From Oscillospiraceae bacterium (GTDB taxonomy: Bacteria; Bacillota; Clostridia; Oscillospirales; UBA929), in contig JAISCT010000060.1 in NCBI GenBank assembly GCA_031265355.1, forward strand, positions 1 through 64,000: DNA of 64,000 bases, given 5' to 3'. Made by a program: the position numbers and the translations under genes. Position 1 is the first letter of the stretch; every line of letters begins with the position of its first letter. Shown one piece after another: positions 41,750 to 51,520 of the stretch. The notes beneath the pieces were generated by a model, which was not told where the DNA came from, did not search any database, and was given only the letters and a program-made list of their open reading frames with translations.

Positions 41750-42774
41750 GTCGGATCCACACCATGCTTCTGACGGCTTCTTCGCCGGACGACATCGCCT
41801 CCGCGGGCCGATTGCTGCGCGCGGGGCGGCTGGTCGCGGTACCCACTGAGACGGTGTACGGCCTCGCGGCCAACGCCCTGGACCCGGCCGCCGTGGCGCG
41901 CGTCTTCGAGGCCAAGGGCCGCCCGGCTGACAACCCCCTCATCGTGCATATCGCCGAACCCGAGGATCTGACGGCGCTGTGCCGGGAAATCCTACCGGCC
42001 GCGCTGACGCTGGCCCAGCGCTTCTGGCCGGGTCCGCTCACCCTGGTGCTGCCCCGGCGTGCCGTCGTGCCCGATGTAGTGACGGCCGGACTGCCCACCG
42101 TGGCGGTCCGCCTGCCCGCCCTGCCGGCCACCCGCGCGGTCATCCGGGCCGCCGGAACACCGCTGGCCGCTCCCTCCGCCAACCTGGCCGGCCGGCCCAG
42201 CCCCACGACGGCAGATCATGTCCGAGCGGACCTCGGAGGGCGGATCGACGCCATTCTGGACGGCGGCCCCTGCCAGTGGGGCATCGAATCCACCGTGGTA
42301 AGTGTGGCGCACCACCCGCCGAGACTGCTCCGACCGGGCGGCGTCACGCGGGAGTCGCTCTGCGACGTGATCCCCAACTTGATGATCGACCCGGCGGTAC
42401 AGGGGGCACTGGCCGACGGCGAAACCCCCAGCGCACCCGGTATGAAATACCGCCACTACGCCCCCCGCGCGCCGCTCACCATCCTGTGCGGCCCGGTCAG
42501 TCGGGCCGCGGACTACGTCCGCCGTCAGTCCGGACCCACTGCCGTGCTCTGCTTTGACGAGGAGTGGGACGACTTCGCGGGCCTCTCCCGGGTGAGCTAC
42601 GGTTCGCGAGCCGATCCGCTCTCGCTGGCCCGTTCGCTCTTCGACGCGTTGCGCCGGCTCGACGCCCTGGGCGCGCGGCAGCTCTTCGCCCGCTGCCCCG
42701 AGGGCGGCGGTGTGGAAGCCGCTGTCCAAAACCGTCTGCGCAAAGCCGCCGGCTTTCAAGCGCTGGACGTTTAA
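41746..42774 (+). CDS. L-threonylcarbamoyladenylate synthase (Sua5/YwlC, TsaC-type)
   Basis: 342 aa, the long Sua5 form. The N-terminal YrdC domain shows [44 protein letters not shown] and [18 protein letters not shown]; the KYRHYAP linker precedes the C-terminal Sua5 domain. It makes threonylcarbamoyl-AMP for the t6A37 modification of ANN-decoding tRNAs. Start and prfA stop overlap by 4 bp. Confidence 0.95.
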   Translation: MSRIHTMLLTASSPDDIASAGRLLRAGRLVAVPTETVYGLAANALDPAAVARVFEAKGRPADNPLIVHIAEPEDLTALCREILPAALTLAQRFWPGPLTLVLPRRAVVPDVVTAGLPTVAVRLPALPATRAVIRAAGTPLAAPSANLAGRPSPTTADHVRADLGGRIDAILDGGPCQWGIESTVVSVAHHPPRLLRPGGVTRESLCDVIPNLMIDPAVQGALADGETPSAPGMKYRHYAPRAPLTILCGPVSRAADYVRRQSGPTAVLCFDEEWDDFAGLSRVSYGSRADPLSLARSLFDALRRLDALGARQLFARCPEGGGVEAAVQNRLRKAAGFQALDV

Positions 42775-42806
42775 TCATCTCGATTTTACAGGAAGGGCGG
42801 CCGCGT

Positions 42807-43400
42807 ATGATTGTCATCGGGCTGACCGGCGGGTCCGGTACGGGAAAGACCACGGTGATGGGCGTGTGGGCCGGCCTCGGCGCGTATTGCATCGACGCCG
42901 ACGAGGTGTACCACCGCCTGTTACAGACGGACACGGCCCTGGAGGAGGCCATCCGGCGCGCGTTCCCGGCGGCGTTCTCCGGCGACCGGTTGGACCGCAA
43001 AGCGCTGGGACGCATCGTGTTCGCCGACGTGGACCGACGGCGGATTCTGGAGACGCTCACCCACGGCGCCGTCATCCGCGAGATCGAACGGTTGCTGGCG
43101 GCGGCGCGGCGCGGCGGGCACCGGGTGGCCGCCGTGGACGCCGTGGCGCTGCTGGACGGGCCGCTGGCCGCGCGTTGCGCGGCGCTCGTGTGCGTGCTGG
43201 CGCCGCTCGAGGCCCGGTTGGCGCGTATCGTCGCGCGGGACGGCGTGGACGTCGCCTACGCGCGGGCCCGCGCGGCCGCCGGGCGGCGCGACGAGGACTA
43301 CCGCGTCCGCTGCGACTTTGTGCTCGAAAACAACGCGGACCCGGCCGCCCTCGCCCGCGCCGCCGAGGTTCTCTACCGCCAGCTCACCGGAAACAGGTAA
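42807..43400 (+). CDS. coaE: Dephospho-CoA kinase
   Basis: 197 aa; ATG at 42807 with GGAAGGG upstream. P-loop GLTGGSGTGKTTV, substrate-site CIDADEVYHRLL, LDRKALGRIVF and a lid region rich in Arg (RARAAAGRRDEDYR). It performs the last step of CoA synthesis, ATP + dephospho-CoA to CoA. It is 32 bp after the Sua5 gene. Confidence 0.95.
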   Translation: MIVIGLTGGSGTGKTTVMGVWAGLGAYCIDADEVYHRLLQTDTALEEAIRRAFPAAFSGDRLDRKALGRIVFADVDRRRILETLTHGAVIREIERLLAAARRGGHRVAAVDAVALLDGPLAARCAALVCVLAPLEARLARIVARDGVDVAYARARAAAGRRDEDYRVRCDFVLENNADPAALARAAEVLYRQLTGNR

Positions 43401-43422
43401 TTTTGCGAAAAGAGGTCGGAGT

Positions 43423-44820
43423 ATGTCTGAGACAAGCAAGAGTCCGCGCCGCGAGGCGCTGTTTTATCAGCCAAAGAACGGTTTCGACACATTGGAGGAC
43501 GGCCAGTGGGACCGCGTGCGGGCGCTGGGGGAGGATTACAAACAATTTCTGACGGTGGGGAAAACCGAGCGGCTGTCGGCTGCGGAGGCGGTGCGCCGCG
43601 CCGAGGCGCGGGGCTTTTCCGCCTACCGGCGGGGGCTCGCCGTGCGCCCCGGCGACAGATTCTACCAGGTCAACCGGGACAAGGCGGTCACGCTGATCAT
43701 CGCGGGCCGGCGCGGGTTGGACGAGGGCGTGCGTCTCGTGGCCGCGCACATCGACGCGCCGCGGCTGGATGTGAAGCCCCGCCCCCTCTACGAGGACAGC
43801 GAAACGGCCCTGCTGAAGACCCACTACTACGGCGGTATCAAGAAGTATCAGTGGGTGGCGCTGCCGCTGGAACTGCACGGCGTCGTCGTCAAGACGGACG
43901 GCGCCGTGGTGCCGGTGTCCATCGGCGCCGCGCCGGACGACCCTGTCTTCACGATCACCGACCTGCTGCCTCATCTGGCCGGGGAGCAGATGAAAAAGAA
44001 CCTCCGGGAGGCCATCACCGGCGAGGGTCTCAATGTGCTCGTCGGCACGCGCCCGGACGCCGAGACCGGGGAGGGGCGCGTCAAACTCGCGGTGTTGGAG
44101 CTGCTCCACCGCCGATACGGCGTCACAGAGGCGGATTTTCTTTCCGCGGAGCTCTCCCTCGTGCCCGCACTGCCCGTCCGCGACGTGGGACTGGACGCCT
44201 CGCTGATCGGCGGGTACGGGCACGACGACCGCGTGTGCGGTTTCGTCGCGTTGCGCGCGCTGCTGGACCTTGAGGGCGCCCCGGAACACACGGCGGTCTG
44301 CCTGCTGGCCGACAAAGAGGAGATCGGCTCGGAGGGCGTGACCGGGATGCGCAGCGCCGCTTTCGACACCCTGATGACCGACCTGTGCGCCGGGCAGGGC
44401 GTACCGCTCGGGGCGTGCTTCGCGTCCTCGTTCTGTCTGTCGGCCGACGTTTGCAACGCGTTTGACCCCAACTACCCGGAGGTGTCGGATAAGACCAACG
44501 CCCACCGGCTGAACTACGGGCTCGGTCTCATGAAATACACGGGCGTGCGCGGCAAAGCCGGATCCTCCGACGCCTCGGCGGAGACCGTCGGCCGGCTGCG
44601 CGGCCTGCTGGAGCGCGACGGCATCCGTTACCAGTTCGGCGAGCTGGGCAAGGTGGATCAGGGCGGCGGCGGCACGGTGGCCGTCTATATGGCGCAGCGC
44701 GACATCGAAGTTGTGGACGCCGGCGTGCCGGTGCTCTCGATGCACAGCCCGTTCGAGATCATCTCCAAACTGGACCTCTTCGAAACCTACCGCGCCGCTT
44801 TGACGGTGTATATGAATTAA
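43423..44820 (+). CDS. M18-family zinc aminopeptidase
   Basis: 465 aa from the ATG at 43423 (AGAGGTCGGAG upstream); the frame overlaps coaE further 5' but without a start site. M18 motifs: AAHIDAPRLDVKP, YYGGIKKYQWVALPLELHG, YGHDDRVCGF (bridging Asp), LLADKEEIGSEG (catalytic and metal Glu) and the terminal SMHSPFEIISKLD with the metal His. It removes N-terminal, often acidic, residues from peptides in the cytoplasm. Confidence 0.93.
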   Translation: MSETSKSPRREALFYQPKNGFDTLEDGQWDRVRALGEDYKQFLTVGKTERLSAAEAVRRAEARGFSAYRRGLAVRPGDRFYQVNRDKAVTLIIAGRRGLDEGVRLVAAHIDAPRLDVKPRPLYEDSETALLKTHYYGGIKKYQWVALPLELHGVVVKTDGAVVPVSIGAAPDDPVFTITDLLPHLAGEQMKKNLREAITGEGLNVLVGTRPDAETGEGRVKLAVLELLHRRYGVTEADFLSAELSLVPALPVRDVGLDASLIGGYGHDDRVCGFVALRALLDLEGAPEHTAVCLLADKEEIGSEGVTGMRSAAFDTLMTDLCAGQGVPLGACFASSFCLSADVCNAFDPNYPEVSDKTNAHRLNYGLGLMKYTGVRGKAGSSDASAETVGRLRGLLERDGIRYQFGELGKVDQGGGGTVAVYMAQRDIEVVDAGVPVLSMHSPFEIISKLDLFETYRAALTVYMN

Positions 44821-44845
44821 CAATTATTTCCAAATATGCCGCGTA

Positions 44846-44883
44846 AAGAAAGCAGGGGTCGGTATGCCGGCCCCTGCTTTCTT
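44846..44883. terminator. Terminator after the prfA operon
   Basis: AAGAAAGCAGGGG (44846-44858) pairs with CCCCTGCTTTCTT (44871-44883), the stem extending inward by four more pairs; it lies between convergent genes. Confidence 0.85.
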
Positions 44884-44912
44884 CGTGTGTTGGGAACTGA
44901 AGAAAATCTTAT

Positions 44913-47900
44913 TTATGAGCCGATGTGGACGCTGAGGCGGGCCAGGAGGGCGGCGGCTTCGGCGCGGGTGGCGGTGCGCTGGGGGTCAAAACGGCCCTCG
45001 CCGGCGCCCCGGATGAGCCCCGCCTCCGTGAGGGCTTGCACCCCTTCCCGCGCCCACGCGCCGATGTCCGCGACGTCCGCAAAGGTCTCCGCGGTCTCGG
45101 ACGGGAGCGTGACGCTCGCGAAACGAGTGTAGCGGTACAGAATCGTCGTCATTTCCTGACGCGTAACCGCGCGGTCGGGTGCGAAACGGTCTTCCCCCAC
45201 CCCGTCGACGATCCCTTTGTCGCGGGCCCACGCCACATAGGGCGCATACCACCGGCCCTCCGCGACATCGTCAAACGGGCTGTCCGCGTAGGCTGCCTGG
45301 TCTGCGCCCGCGAGCCGGCCGAGCACCGTCACAAACATCGCGCGGGTCATCGGGCGGTCTGGCGCGAAGGTGTTCGCGCCGACGCCATAAAACAGCGATT
45401 TTTCCACCACGTACCGGATGTACTCGTAGGCCCAGTGTTCCGCCGCGTCCGCGAACGCGTCCACGGGGGAGGGCACGGCCTGAAGGCCTTCGGCGAGCGC
45501 ATAGAGGCCGAGGCGCGTGAGCGGCGCCGTGTAGATGCCGTCCAGGGCAGTGCCCCGAACCAGTGTGGCGGTGCCGTCGTCGTTGATGCGGTAGAGCGCG
45601 GCCCGGCGCCCGTCAAAGCCGTCCGGAAGCGGGATGTGCACGGTGATCGCACCCTCCGGCTGCACCTCGGCGCCGTCGGCGCGCACGGCGATGTCGTAGA
45701 GGACAAAGCGCGCCGCGGTGTCGGCGAGCACGCTCGAAGCCCGCGTGTACTCGGTGCCAGATGTGACCGCCGCAACACCAAGCGCGGCCTCCGCCGGCAG
45801 CACGCCCTCCGCCGCTTTCAGGCGGATCCCCGTCGCCGCGTCGGTCAAACCAACGGCGACGGCGGACGCCACGAGCGGCGTCTCAGGCGTCAGCACGGTC
45901 TCGTCGTTCGTGTTCCGGCTCAACGTACTCCAGTCGATCCGCAGCCGGGCATACATCCAGCCGTCCGTCGTCACCTCGTCCATCGGGGTGTAGGGCACCT
46001 TCAGCCGGACGGGGACATAGACGTCCGTCGTGTTTTTCAGGTCGATCTCAAAGATGCTGAGATAGGTGAGCTCGTGGGCCACGCCGTCGAATTTCATCGT
46101 CGTCGTGTGACGGCCGGTTTCGACCGTGCGTGCGTCGCGCCAACCGCCGCCGATGTCGTACTGCACGTCCGTGAGGGCGGAACTGTAGCCGCTGTTGTTG
46201 ACCGGGCCTGTGACCGCCTGGAGCCGGTAGGCGCCGCCCGACACGGTCAGGAGGCCCTGCCCCGTGAACGCATCGTTGCCCATCGACGCCTGCGCGGCCT
46301 GTTGATGCCAAAGGGCCACCGACACGCGGTAGGTCCCGTCCGCGGGCGCCGTCGGGGTCTGCGTCTTGCCGCCGCCCGTAATGGGTGTGTCTCCGTTCTC
46401 GTCCGGGAGGACGGTCGGGCGCGCCTCATCCCAGTCGAGGACGATCTTGGCGGCCTGGCGGCTCTCGCCCATCGCGTCCACGTCCACGCGGACATAGAAG
46501 TACGGCTCGCCGGCGGTGTCGCGCGTGATGGCAAACACTTTGGGGTAGTCCGTACGGCCGTTTAGTCCCTCGTCCTCGGTCATCTGTACGACGGCGGCTT
46601 TGTATTCGTCTTTTTCGTAGTCCGCGGGCGCCCCCGTGGGCAGTTCGGCGCCGGGGATGTTCCAGAGCGTCAGCAGGTGGCCGCGAAGACCGCCCTCTGT
46701 CACACGGGCCTTGAACGTCAGCAGATAGGTGGCGCGCCCGTCGGCGACGATCACCGTCGCCGGGCCGTCCACGGCCTCGGCCGCCATCGAGGGCTGGTTC
46801 AGGAAGGCGTTTTGGATCGTATAAGGCACTTCATAGACGCCGTCGGCCAGGGTCTCCGGCGGCTCCGGCGTGAGAGCCGGGCGCAGGGCCGCGCGGGACG
46901 CGTCCAGCGCGGCGGCCCGGGCGTCCACCATGGCCTGCGTCACACCAAGCTGGGTCCAGAGCGCCTCAGCCGCCGCAATGCCCGCCGTCAGTGCGGCGTA
47001 GGAGGCCGCGGTACAGTCGGCGGCACGCACACCGCGGGCCGCGTCGAGCGCGGCCTCAAGCGCCGCCATGTCAAGCGCCTCGCCCAGGGCAAACCCGCTC
47101 CAGTCGATCCGCAGACGCGCGGGCTGGTCTGCGGAGTCGCCCATGACCGGGACCGTCACATAAACATATGTGTATTCCTCTCCGGGCACGACCTCCAGGC
47201 TGATCTCCTTCGGGTACCAGACGCCTCTGTCCGGGTCGTCCTTTTTGGTCGGGCCGTAGTCGTCCGTCACGCCCTCGTACACCGCGTGTACGGCGGCGGG
47301 GACAAGTGTGGACCGGTTGACGTCGAGGTTGCCTTCGGCGTCGATGTACCGCTCCGAAAACCGGGCGATCTCCGCCAGATATCCGCTCGTACCTGCGAAC
47401 ACCATCGGCCCAAAGAACAGGTGCACATAAGCTTTGCCGTCCTCGACCACCAGGTGGGACGCCCCGTGATCGACGGCTGGGTGCCCCATAGACGCCTGAT
47501 TCATGCTGTAGTGCCAGAGCGCCGTCTTGTCCGCGAGACTGTAGTCGCCGTCCGCAAACGCGACGGCCAGGTCGTCCGTCGCCGCGAGCGCGGCCTGCGC
47601 GGTCTCAAGCGCCGCGACCTGCGCCGCGGTCTCTTCTTCGGTCAAATTCCCGGTCGCGGCGGTCTCCGCCGCCGTCACAGCCTGTTCCAACGCCCGGTAC
47701 GACGTCTCAAGGTACCCGTCGCCGCCTGTCAGCAGGGCTCGGGCCGCTTCGAGCGCGCCATCCAGCGTCAAAACCGCAGGCGGTTCCGACGTGAGAGCCG
47801 CCTGCGCGACCGCCTCCGCCAGCGTGTCGGCGGCGGCTTTGATGTCCGCAGACGTGGGCGCGGCCGCGTCGTAGACCGCCCAAGCCGCCGCCACAGCCCC

Positions 47901-50165
47901 GCCGAGCGCGGCCTTGGCGGCGCCGGTCAGCGCGGGGTCCCGCAGCAGCCGGCTGGCCCGGTCGAGCTGTGCGCGGATGACGGTTCTGTCGTACCCGGCA
48001 AGCGGGTTGTCTCCCTCGACCCGCTGCACGTCGTGGATCATCCACAGCGCCTCGGCGGAAATCCGGGTCCCGTCGCTGATCGAACCGGACATTCCGTCCA
48101 TCATCGGGATGTTCAGGGCGACGCGGTAGTACCCATTTTCCGTCATCTCCCCCAGGGGCACCGCCATCCGTTTGGGGTAGCAGATGTCGTATACGTCGCC
48201 GAAGAGTTCCGCAATGACGTCGACTTTCAGACTGCCTGTCTCAGTCGCGTGGTACGCGAGGTATTCCGCCTCCGCCGGCGCGGCGGTACCATAATAAAAC
48301 ATCCGGCGCAGCCACCCGGGCAGGCCCATGACAGAGGTGGACTGCAGCGTGAGATACAATGTTTTTTGGCCGCCCTTCACCTCGATGTAGCCGATGTTGT
48401 CCCGGATGACAAAGGCGCTCATCGAGACGTCGTCCTGATTCGCGTTTTTGCTGAACACCCGCGCGCGGTAGAGGCCGTCCTCCGTGAGCACCGCCGGCAG
48501 GTCGTCCGGCATCCCCTTCTCAAGCAGCAGGTAATCGGCGTTTAAATCTTTCCATTCCCGCGTGACGACAGTCACCGCGCCGGCCGCTGCGTCCAAAGTG
48601 AATTTGGGGTTGTTAGTGCCACTGCTGCCGCCGAAGCGGTAGAGCGTCACGCGGTTCGCCGCCCACCCGTCGGGGATCGGGAAGCGCAGCGTCACCTCCT
48701 GCTGGGGCGACACGGGGTTCCCTCCGCTCGTGAGCGACATGGCGTAGAAGGCATAGTGAGGCCCGTCCGCCCCCACTCTCGCGAACGCGGTGTATCCGCT
48801 GAACCGGTCCGGCAGTACGTGGCGCACACCGGCGTACTCCGTGCGCGCCGGCGCCGCGAACACGCTGCTGCCCGGGATGTCGGTCGACAGGCAGGACAGC
48901 GTCACCCCGCTCCCCTCGTCGCGCAGCTCCAGCGGCACAGCCTGCACCGGGTCAAGCCGGAGCCACCCGTGCAGATACTCCGTGCGCGTCGGTTGGGCCG
49001 CATTGTTGTTCGCCTCCGTCAGTACGCGGAGATAGACGCCGAATGCCAAGTCCTCATACGTGAGGGTGAGTGTGTCGCTCTCCGCGCCTGCGGCGGCGTA
49101 TATCGTCTCAAAGGTGGTGTTGTACGCTTCGCACCAATAAGCTCCGATGCCTGAGGCCGTCTTGACCGTCTCGAAATCGCCCCGGTCTACAGCTTTTTCG
49201 ATGGTCAGCACCGTATTCTCAGGCCCCGCGGGGGCCTTCAGCGTGAAGACCGCCATCAGGGCCCCGTCCTCCGCCGCGGTAACCGCTACTGCACCCTCAA
49301 AAATGTCCGGCATCGGCACGATTGAGGTGGCGCTGACGGCTACAGTCCCAGTGAATGCCGTGAGTCTTCCCCGTCTGACGTTCGTCCACGCCCATCCAAG
49401 GGTGTGTGTACCGGCTTCCGGGACAAGCGCCTCCGGCAGCCGAAGGGCCGAACCCGGCTCAAAACACATGATCAGGGCATAAGGCGCGCACTCGACGCCG
49501 GATGCCGCGTTCTCCGACAACAGGCGCGAATATGCTTTGATCAGCACCTCATCCGTCAAATTGGGTACCGTGAACGAGAGATAGCCCGTATCGAGGGCTT
49601 CATCCGCCCACGTGTTTGCCACGTCTGTGCGGTAGTATTCGTCGAAACCGGGTAGGATGTATATTTTCTCGTACAGGCTTCCGCCCTCGCGCAAACTCTC
49701 TAAGATGTACGCCGGGCAGTTGAACGCGCCGGTCGGGAAATATTGGAAATTCGGATATGGGGCATTCTCCGCCGCCAGCAGCGCCTTCACCTCCGCCAAT
49801 TTCTCCGGCTTCACAATCTGGATGAAGTCGTAGGCACTGTAAGAGTTATAAAGCAGCGTCACCTCATATTCGTCCCCGTTTTTTCGTACCAGCGCGCGTC
49901 TGTTGAACTGGACACGGGCCGTTCCATTCGCACCAAGTTTTCTCTCCCCGATGCTGAACTGACCGTCATAGAAATGCAACGGCACGGTATATACGCCGTC
50001 CGTCAATCCTGCACCGAGCTCCTCCGCCCCTTCCTCTCCTTCAACCGCCCACACGCCTGCCGGTAACAGGGACAGCAACATGACGCATGCGGCAAGCAGG
50101 GCTGCCGCCCTGCGCCTCAAACGCCCCGCCCTTTTCTCGCCGCGGGCCTCGAAATCCTTCTTCAT
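44913..50165 (-). CDS. Giant SLH-anchored NEAT-domain haem-binding surface protein
   Basis: 1750 aa from the ATG at 50165; a GTG at 50213 opens the same frame but gives a poor signal peptide. Order: signal peptide (~1-40); a divergent NEAT-like domain (~55-230); beta-rich region (~250-550); NEAT-like (~563-705, with DDVSMSAF); FIVAR helices (~725-790, ~800-862); NEAT (~873-1025, ALWHYSMNQASMGH); FIVAR (~1033-1095); NEAT (~1108-1247, NAFLNQPSMAAEA); NEAT (~1277-1415, ALWHQQAAQASMGN); a beta domain; three SLH repeats (~1568-1750). NEAT domains bind haem and pass it along a relay. SLH repeats fix the protein to the wall, where it would capture haem for the importer at 53485-56241. Confidence 0.88.
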   Translation of the reverse strand: MKKDFEARGEKRAGRLRRRAAALLAACVMLLSLLPAGVWAVEGEEGAEELGAGLTDGVYTVPLHFYDGQFSIGERKLGANGTARVQFNRRALVRKNGDEYEVTLLYNSYSAYDFIQIVKPEKLAEVKALLAAENAPYPNFQYFPTGAFNCPAYILESLREGGSLYEKIYILPGFDEYYRTDVANTWADEALDTGYLSFTVPNLTDEVLIKAYSRLLSENAASGVECAPYALIMCFEPGSALRLPEALVPEAGTHTLGWAWTNVRRGRLTAFTGTVAVSATSIVPMPDIFEGAVAVTAAEDGALMAVFTLKAPAGPENTVLTIEKAVDRGDFETVKTASGIGAYWCEAYNTTFETIYAAAGAESDTLTLTYEDLAFGVYLRVLTEANNNAAQPTRTEYLHGWLRLDPVQAVPLELRDEGSGVTLSCLSTDIPGSSVFAAPARTEYAGVRHVLPDRFSGYTAFARVGADGPHYAFYAMSLTSGGNPVSPQQEVTLRFPIPDGWAANRVTLYRFGGSSGTNNPKFTLDAAAGAVTVVTREWKDLNADYLLLEKGMPDDLPAVLTEDGLYRARVFSKNANQDDVSMSAFVIRDNIGYIEVKGGQKTLYLTLQSTSVMGLPGWLRRMFYYGTAAPAEAEYLAYHATETGSLKVDVIAELFGDVYDICYPKRMAVPLGEMTENGYYRVALNIPMMDGMSGSISDGTRISAEALWMIHDVQRVEGDNPLAGYDRTVIRAQLDRASRLLRDPALTGAAKAALGGAVAAAWAVYDAAAPTSADIKAAADTLAEAVAQAALTSEPPAVLTLDGALEAARALLTGGDGYLETSYRALEQAVTAAETAATGNLTEEETAAQVAALETAQAALAATDDLAVAFADGDYSLADKTALWHYSMNQASMGHPAVDHGASHLVVEDGKAYVHLFFGPMVFAGTSGYLAEIARFSERYIDAEGNLDVNRSTLVPAAVHAVYEGVTDDYGPTKKDDPDRGVWYPKEISLEVVPGEEYTYVYVTVPVMGDSADQPARLRIDWSGFALGEALDMAALEAALDAARGVRAADCTAASYAALTAGIAAAEALWTQLGVTQAMVDARAAALDASRAALRPALTPEPPETLADGVYEVPYTIQNAFLNQPSMAAEAVDGPATVIVADGRATYLLTFKARVTEGGLRGHLLTLWNIPGAELPTGAPADYEKDEYKAAVVQMTEDEGLNGRTDYPKVFAITRDTAGEPYFYVRVDVDAMGESRQAAKIVLDWDEARPTVLPDENGDTPITGGGKTQTPTAPADGTYRVSVALWHQQAAQASMGNDAFTGQGLLTVSGGAYRLQAVTGPVNNSGYSSALTDVQYDIGGGWRDARTVETGRHTTTMKFDGVAHELTYLSIFEIDLKNTTDVYVPVRLKVPYTPMDEVTTDGWMYARLRIDWSTLSRNTNDETVLTPETPLVASAVAVGLTDAATGIRLKAAEGVLPAEAALGVAAVTSGTEYTRASSVLADTAARFVLYDIAVRADGAEVQPEGAITVHIPLPDGFDGRRAALYRINDDGTATLVRGTALDGIYTAPLTRLGLYALAEGLQAVPSPVDAFADAAEHWAYEYIRYVVEKSLFYGVGANTFAPDRPMTRAMFVTVLGRLAGADQAAYADSPFDDVAEGRWYAPYVAWARDKGIVDGVGEDRFAPDRAVTRQEMTTILYRYTRFASVTLPSETAETFADVADIGAWAREGVQALTEAGLIRGAGEGRFDPQRTATRAEAAALLARLSVHIGS

Positions 50166-50296
50166 ACGCTGACACGTCCCTCTCATCAATCTAAAAATGA
50201 CCAACTTTGCCACAAAACCGGTCGAGAGGGGCGACGCCGCCGAATTTCGCCGGCATCGCCCCTCTCTGCAAATTCACCGCCGCACGCGCGCGCGGC

Positions 50297-50824
50297 TTAC
50301 TCCGCCGCCGGGATGGTGTTCAACTGCAAGATAAAGTCCTGCCCACCGGGATGATCATCCTCGCCGGGGTAGTAGAACGCGACGGTGACGGGAATCCTCG
50401 CCACCGTGACACCTCCCACTGTTTCAAAGTAATCCGACAGATCATAAATGACCGCCGTTCCGACCCCTGTCGTCTGGTTGACGTTGAAATCGACGCTGCC
50501 ACCATCCACCGTAAATCCTTCCACGATGACGTCGTCATCAAACACGACGCCCACACCCGGTCTGGTGACCGTCACATGACCCAGCTTGAAGTAGATCGTC
50601 GCTGTGTCGTCATCCAGATCGACGTCGTAGCTGTCCACGACGTTGTTGCCGTGCGGCGCGGCGTTGCCGGTGCTCGCCGAGTAGAAGTAGACTGGGTCAT
50701 CGTTTTCGTCGAGGGGCGCGGTATTAGCGTACTGGCCAACTTGGGCGCTGGCGGAGATGGCGAACACGCTGAACGCCAGTACCGCGGCGAGGGCAAGGGC
50801 ATAGGCTCTGCTTTTGGTTTTCAT
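50297..50824 (-). CDS. Small secreted beta-rich protein of the haem locus
   Basis: 175 aa; ATG with AAGGAGCG upstream; signal peptide ending SASA. The mature part is acidic (pI low) and probably all-beta; it has no anchor, so it is likely released. No family recognised; a degenerate single NEAT-like fold is possible but the conserved S-M motif is absent. It lies between the metal-responsive operators and the giant NEAT gene and is probably co-transcribed with it (131-bp gap). Confidence 0.7.
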   Translation of the reverse strand: MKTKSRAYALALAAVLAFSVFAISASAQVGQYANTAPLDENDDPVYFYSASTGNAAPHGNNVVDSYDVDLDDDTATIYFKLGHVTVTRPGVGVVFDDDVIVEGFTVDGGSVDFNVNQTTGVGTAVIYDLSDYFETVGGVTVARIPVTVAFYYPGEDDHPGGQDFILQLNTIPAAE

Positions 50825-51032
50825 TTGAAACGCTCCTTTCTCCGGCGCCGGTCCGTTGGGACCGGCAATCGTTTCTTCCCCCCGACAAATGCCGTGTATC
50901 CCTCCAATCGGTTATCTGCCAAAGAGAACTTCTATCATCATGTTCGGCCGAACAATGGTGAGCAACCATGCCGCGTTCTTTCCCATCCAACCTGCGCTTA
51001 AGGGAAGACGACGGCCCATAGGGAGAATTTAG

Positions 51033-51046
51033 TTAGCGTTTACTAA
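51033..51046. promoter_or_regulatory. DtxR-type operator, site 1
   Basis: TTAG-CGTTTA-CTAA. It begins one base downstream of a minus-strand -10 (TACAAT, 51053-51048), the place for a repressor site, in front of the gene at 50297. Confidence 0.7.
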
Positions 51047-51146
51047 TATTGTAGGCTATTTCAGCCGATTTTTCTGACTTCCAAGTAAACATATTGCCCC
51101 TTTGATATCCTCTGGACCGAGGATATGACCTGGTGGTCCTCTGTGG

Positions 51147-51160
51147 TTAGTAGTTTCTAA
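51147..51160. promoter_or_regulatory. DtxR-type operator, site 2
   Basis: TTAG-TAGTTT-CTAA, extended to GTTAG...CTAAC. It covers the transcription start expected from the promoter at 51172-51200. Confidence 0.75.
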
Positions 51161-51171
51161 CTACAGTCCAT

Positions 51172-51200
51172 ATGATAGCAGAAACCCTCGCGCTTGTCAA
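51172..51200 (-). promoter_or_regulatory. Promoter of the NEAT surface-protein operon
   Basis: Minus strand TTGACA (51200-51195), 17 bp, TATCAT (51177-51172). Leader ~340 nt to the ATG at 50824, with GGACC/GGTCC hairpins around 51112-51140. The rest of 50825-51520 shows no ORF worth calling. Confidence 0.85.
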
Positions 51201-51520
51201 GGGCGTTCAAAATGGCACGACAAGGCTCTTTATATTACATATTTTTCCATTTTTGAATTGCGATTAATTTTTTGAATCGATTGCGGCACAGCTTGTTCAC
51301 ATGTATTTGGCGCCTCTGTCCCAAGAGCAATTTTGGCGTTCGGCGTGCCTAACGCGGGGTGCGAAAAAATTTTTTGCGCACCGCTTCTCCCCATATTTTC
51401 AGGCCATTTTTCATTGCTTTTTTGACGCATTGATGGTAAGATAATGGACGGATTGCAGCCCTGGGAAGAAACGGCTTTGTCACACAGACGGCCACGGTTT
51501 TCGGAGGTGAAAGGAGATAC

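Noticed and set aside
44925-48545. Two very long plus-strand frames (546 and 622 codons) opposite the NEAT protein gene
   Set aside because: High-GC antisense shadows rich in Arg/Gly/His/Val with no motifs; the minus-strand protein has clear domains.
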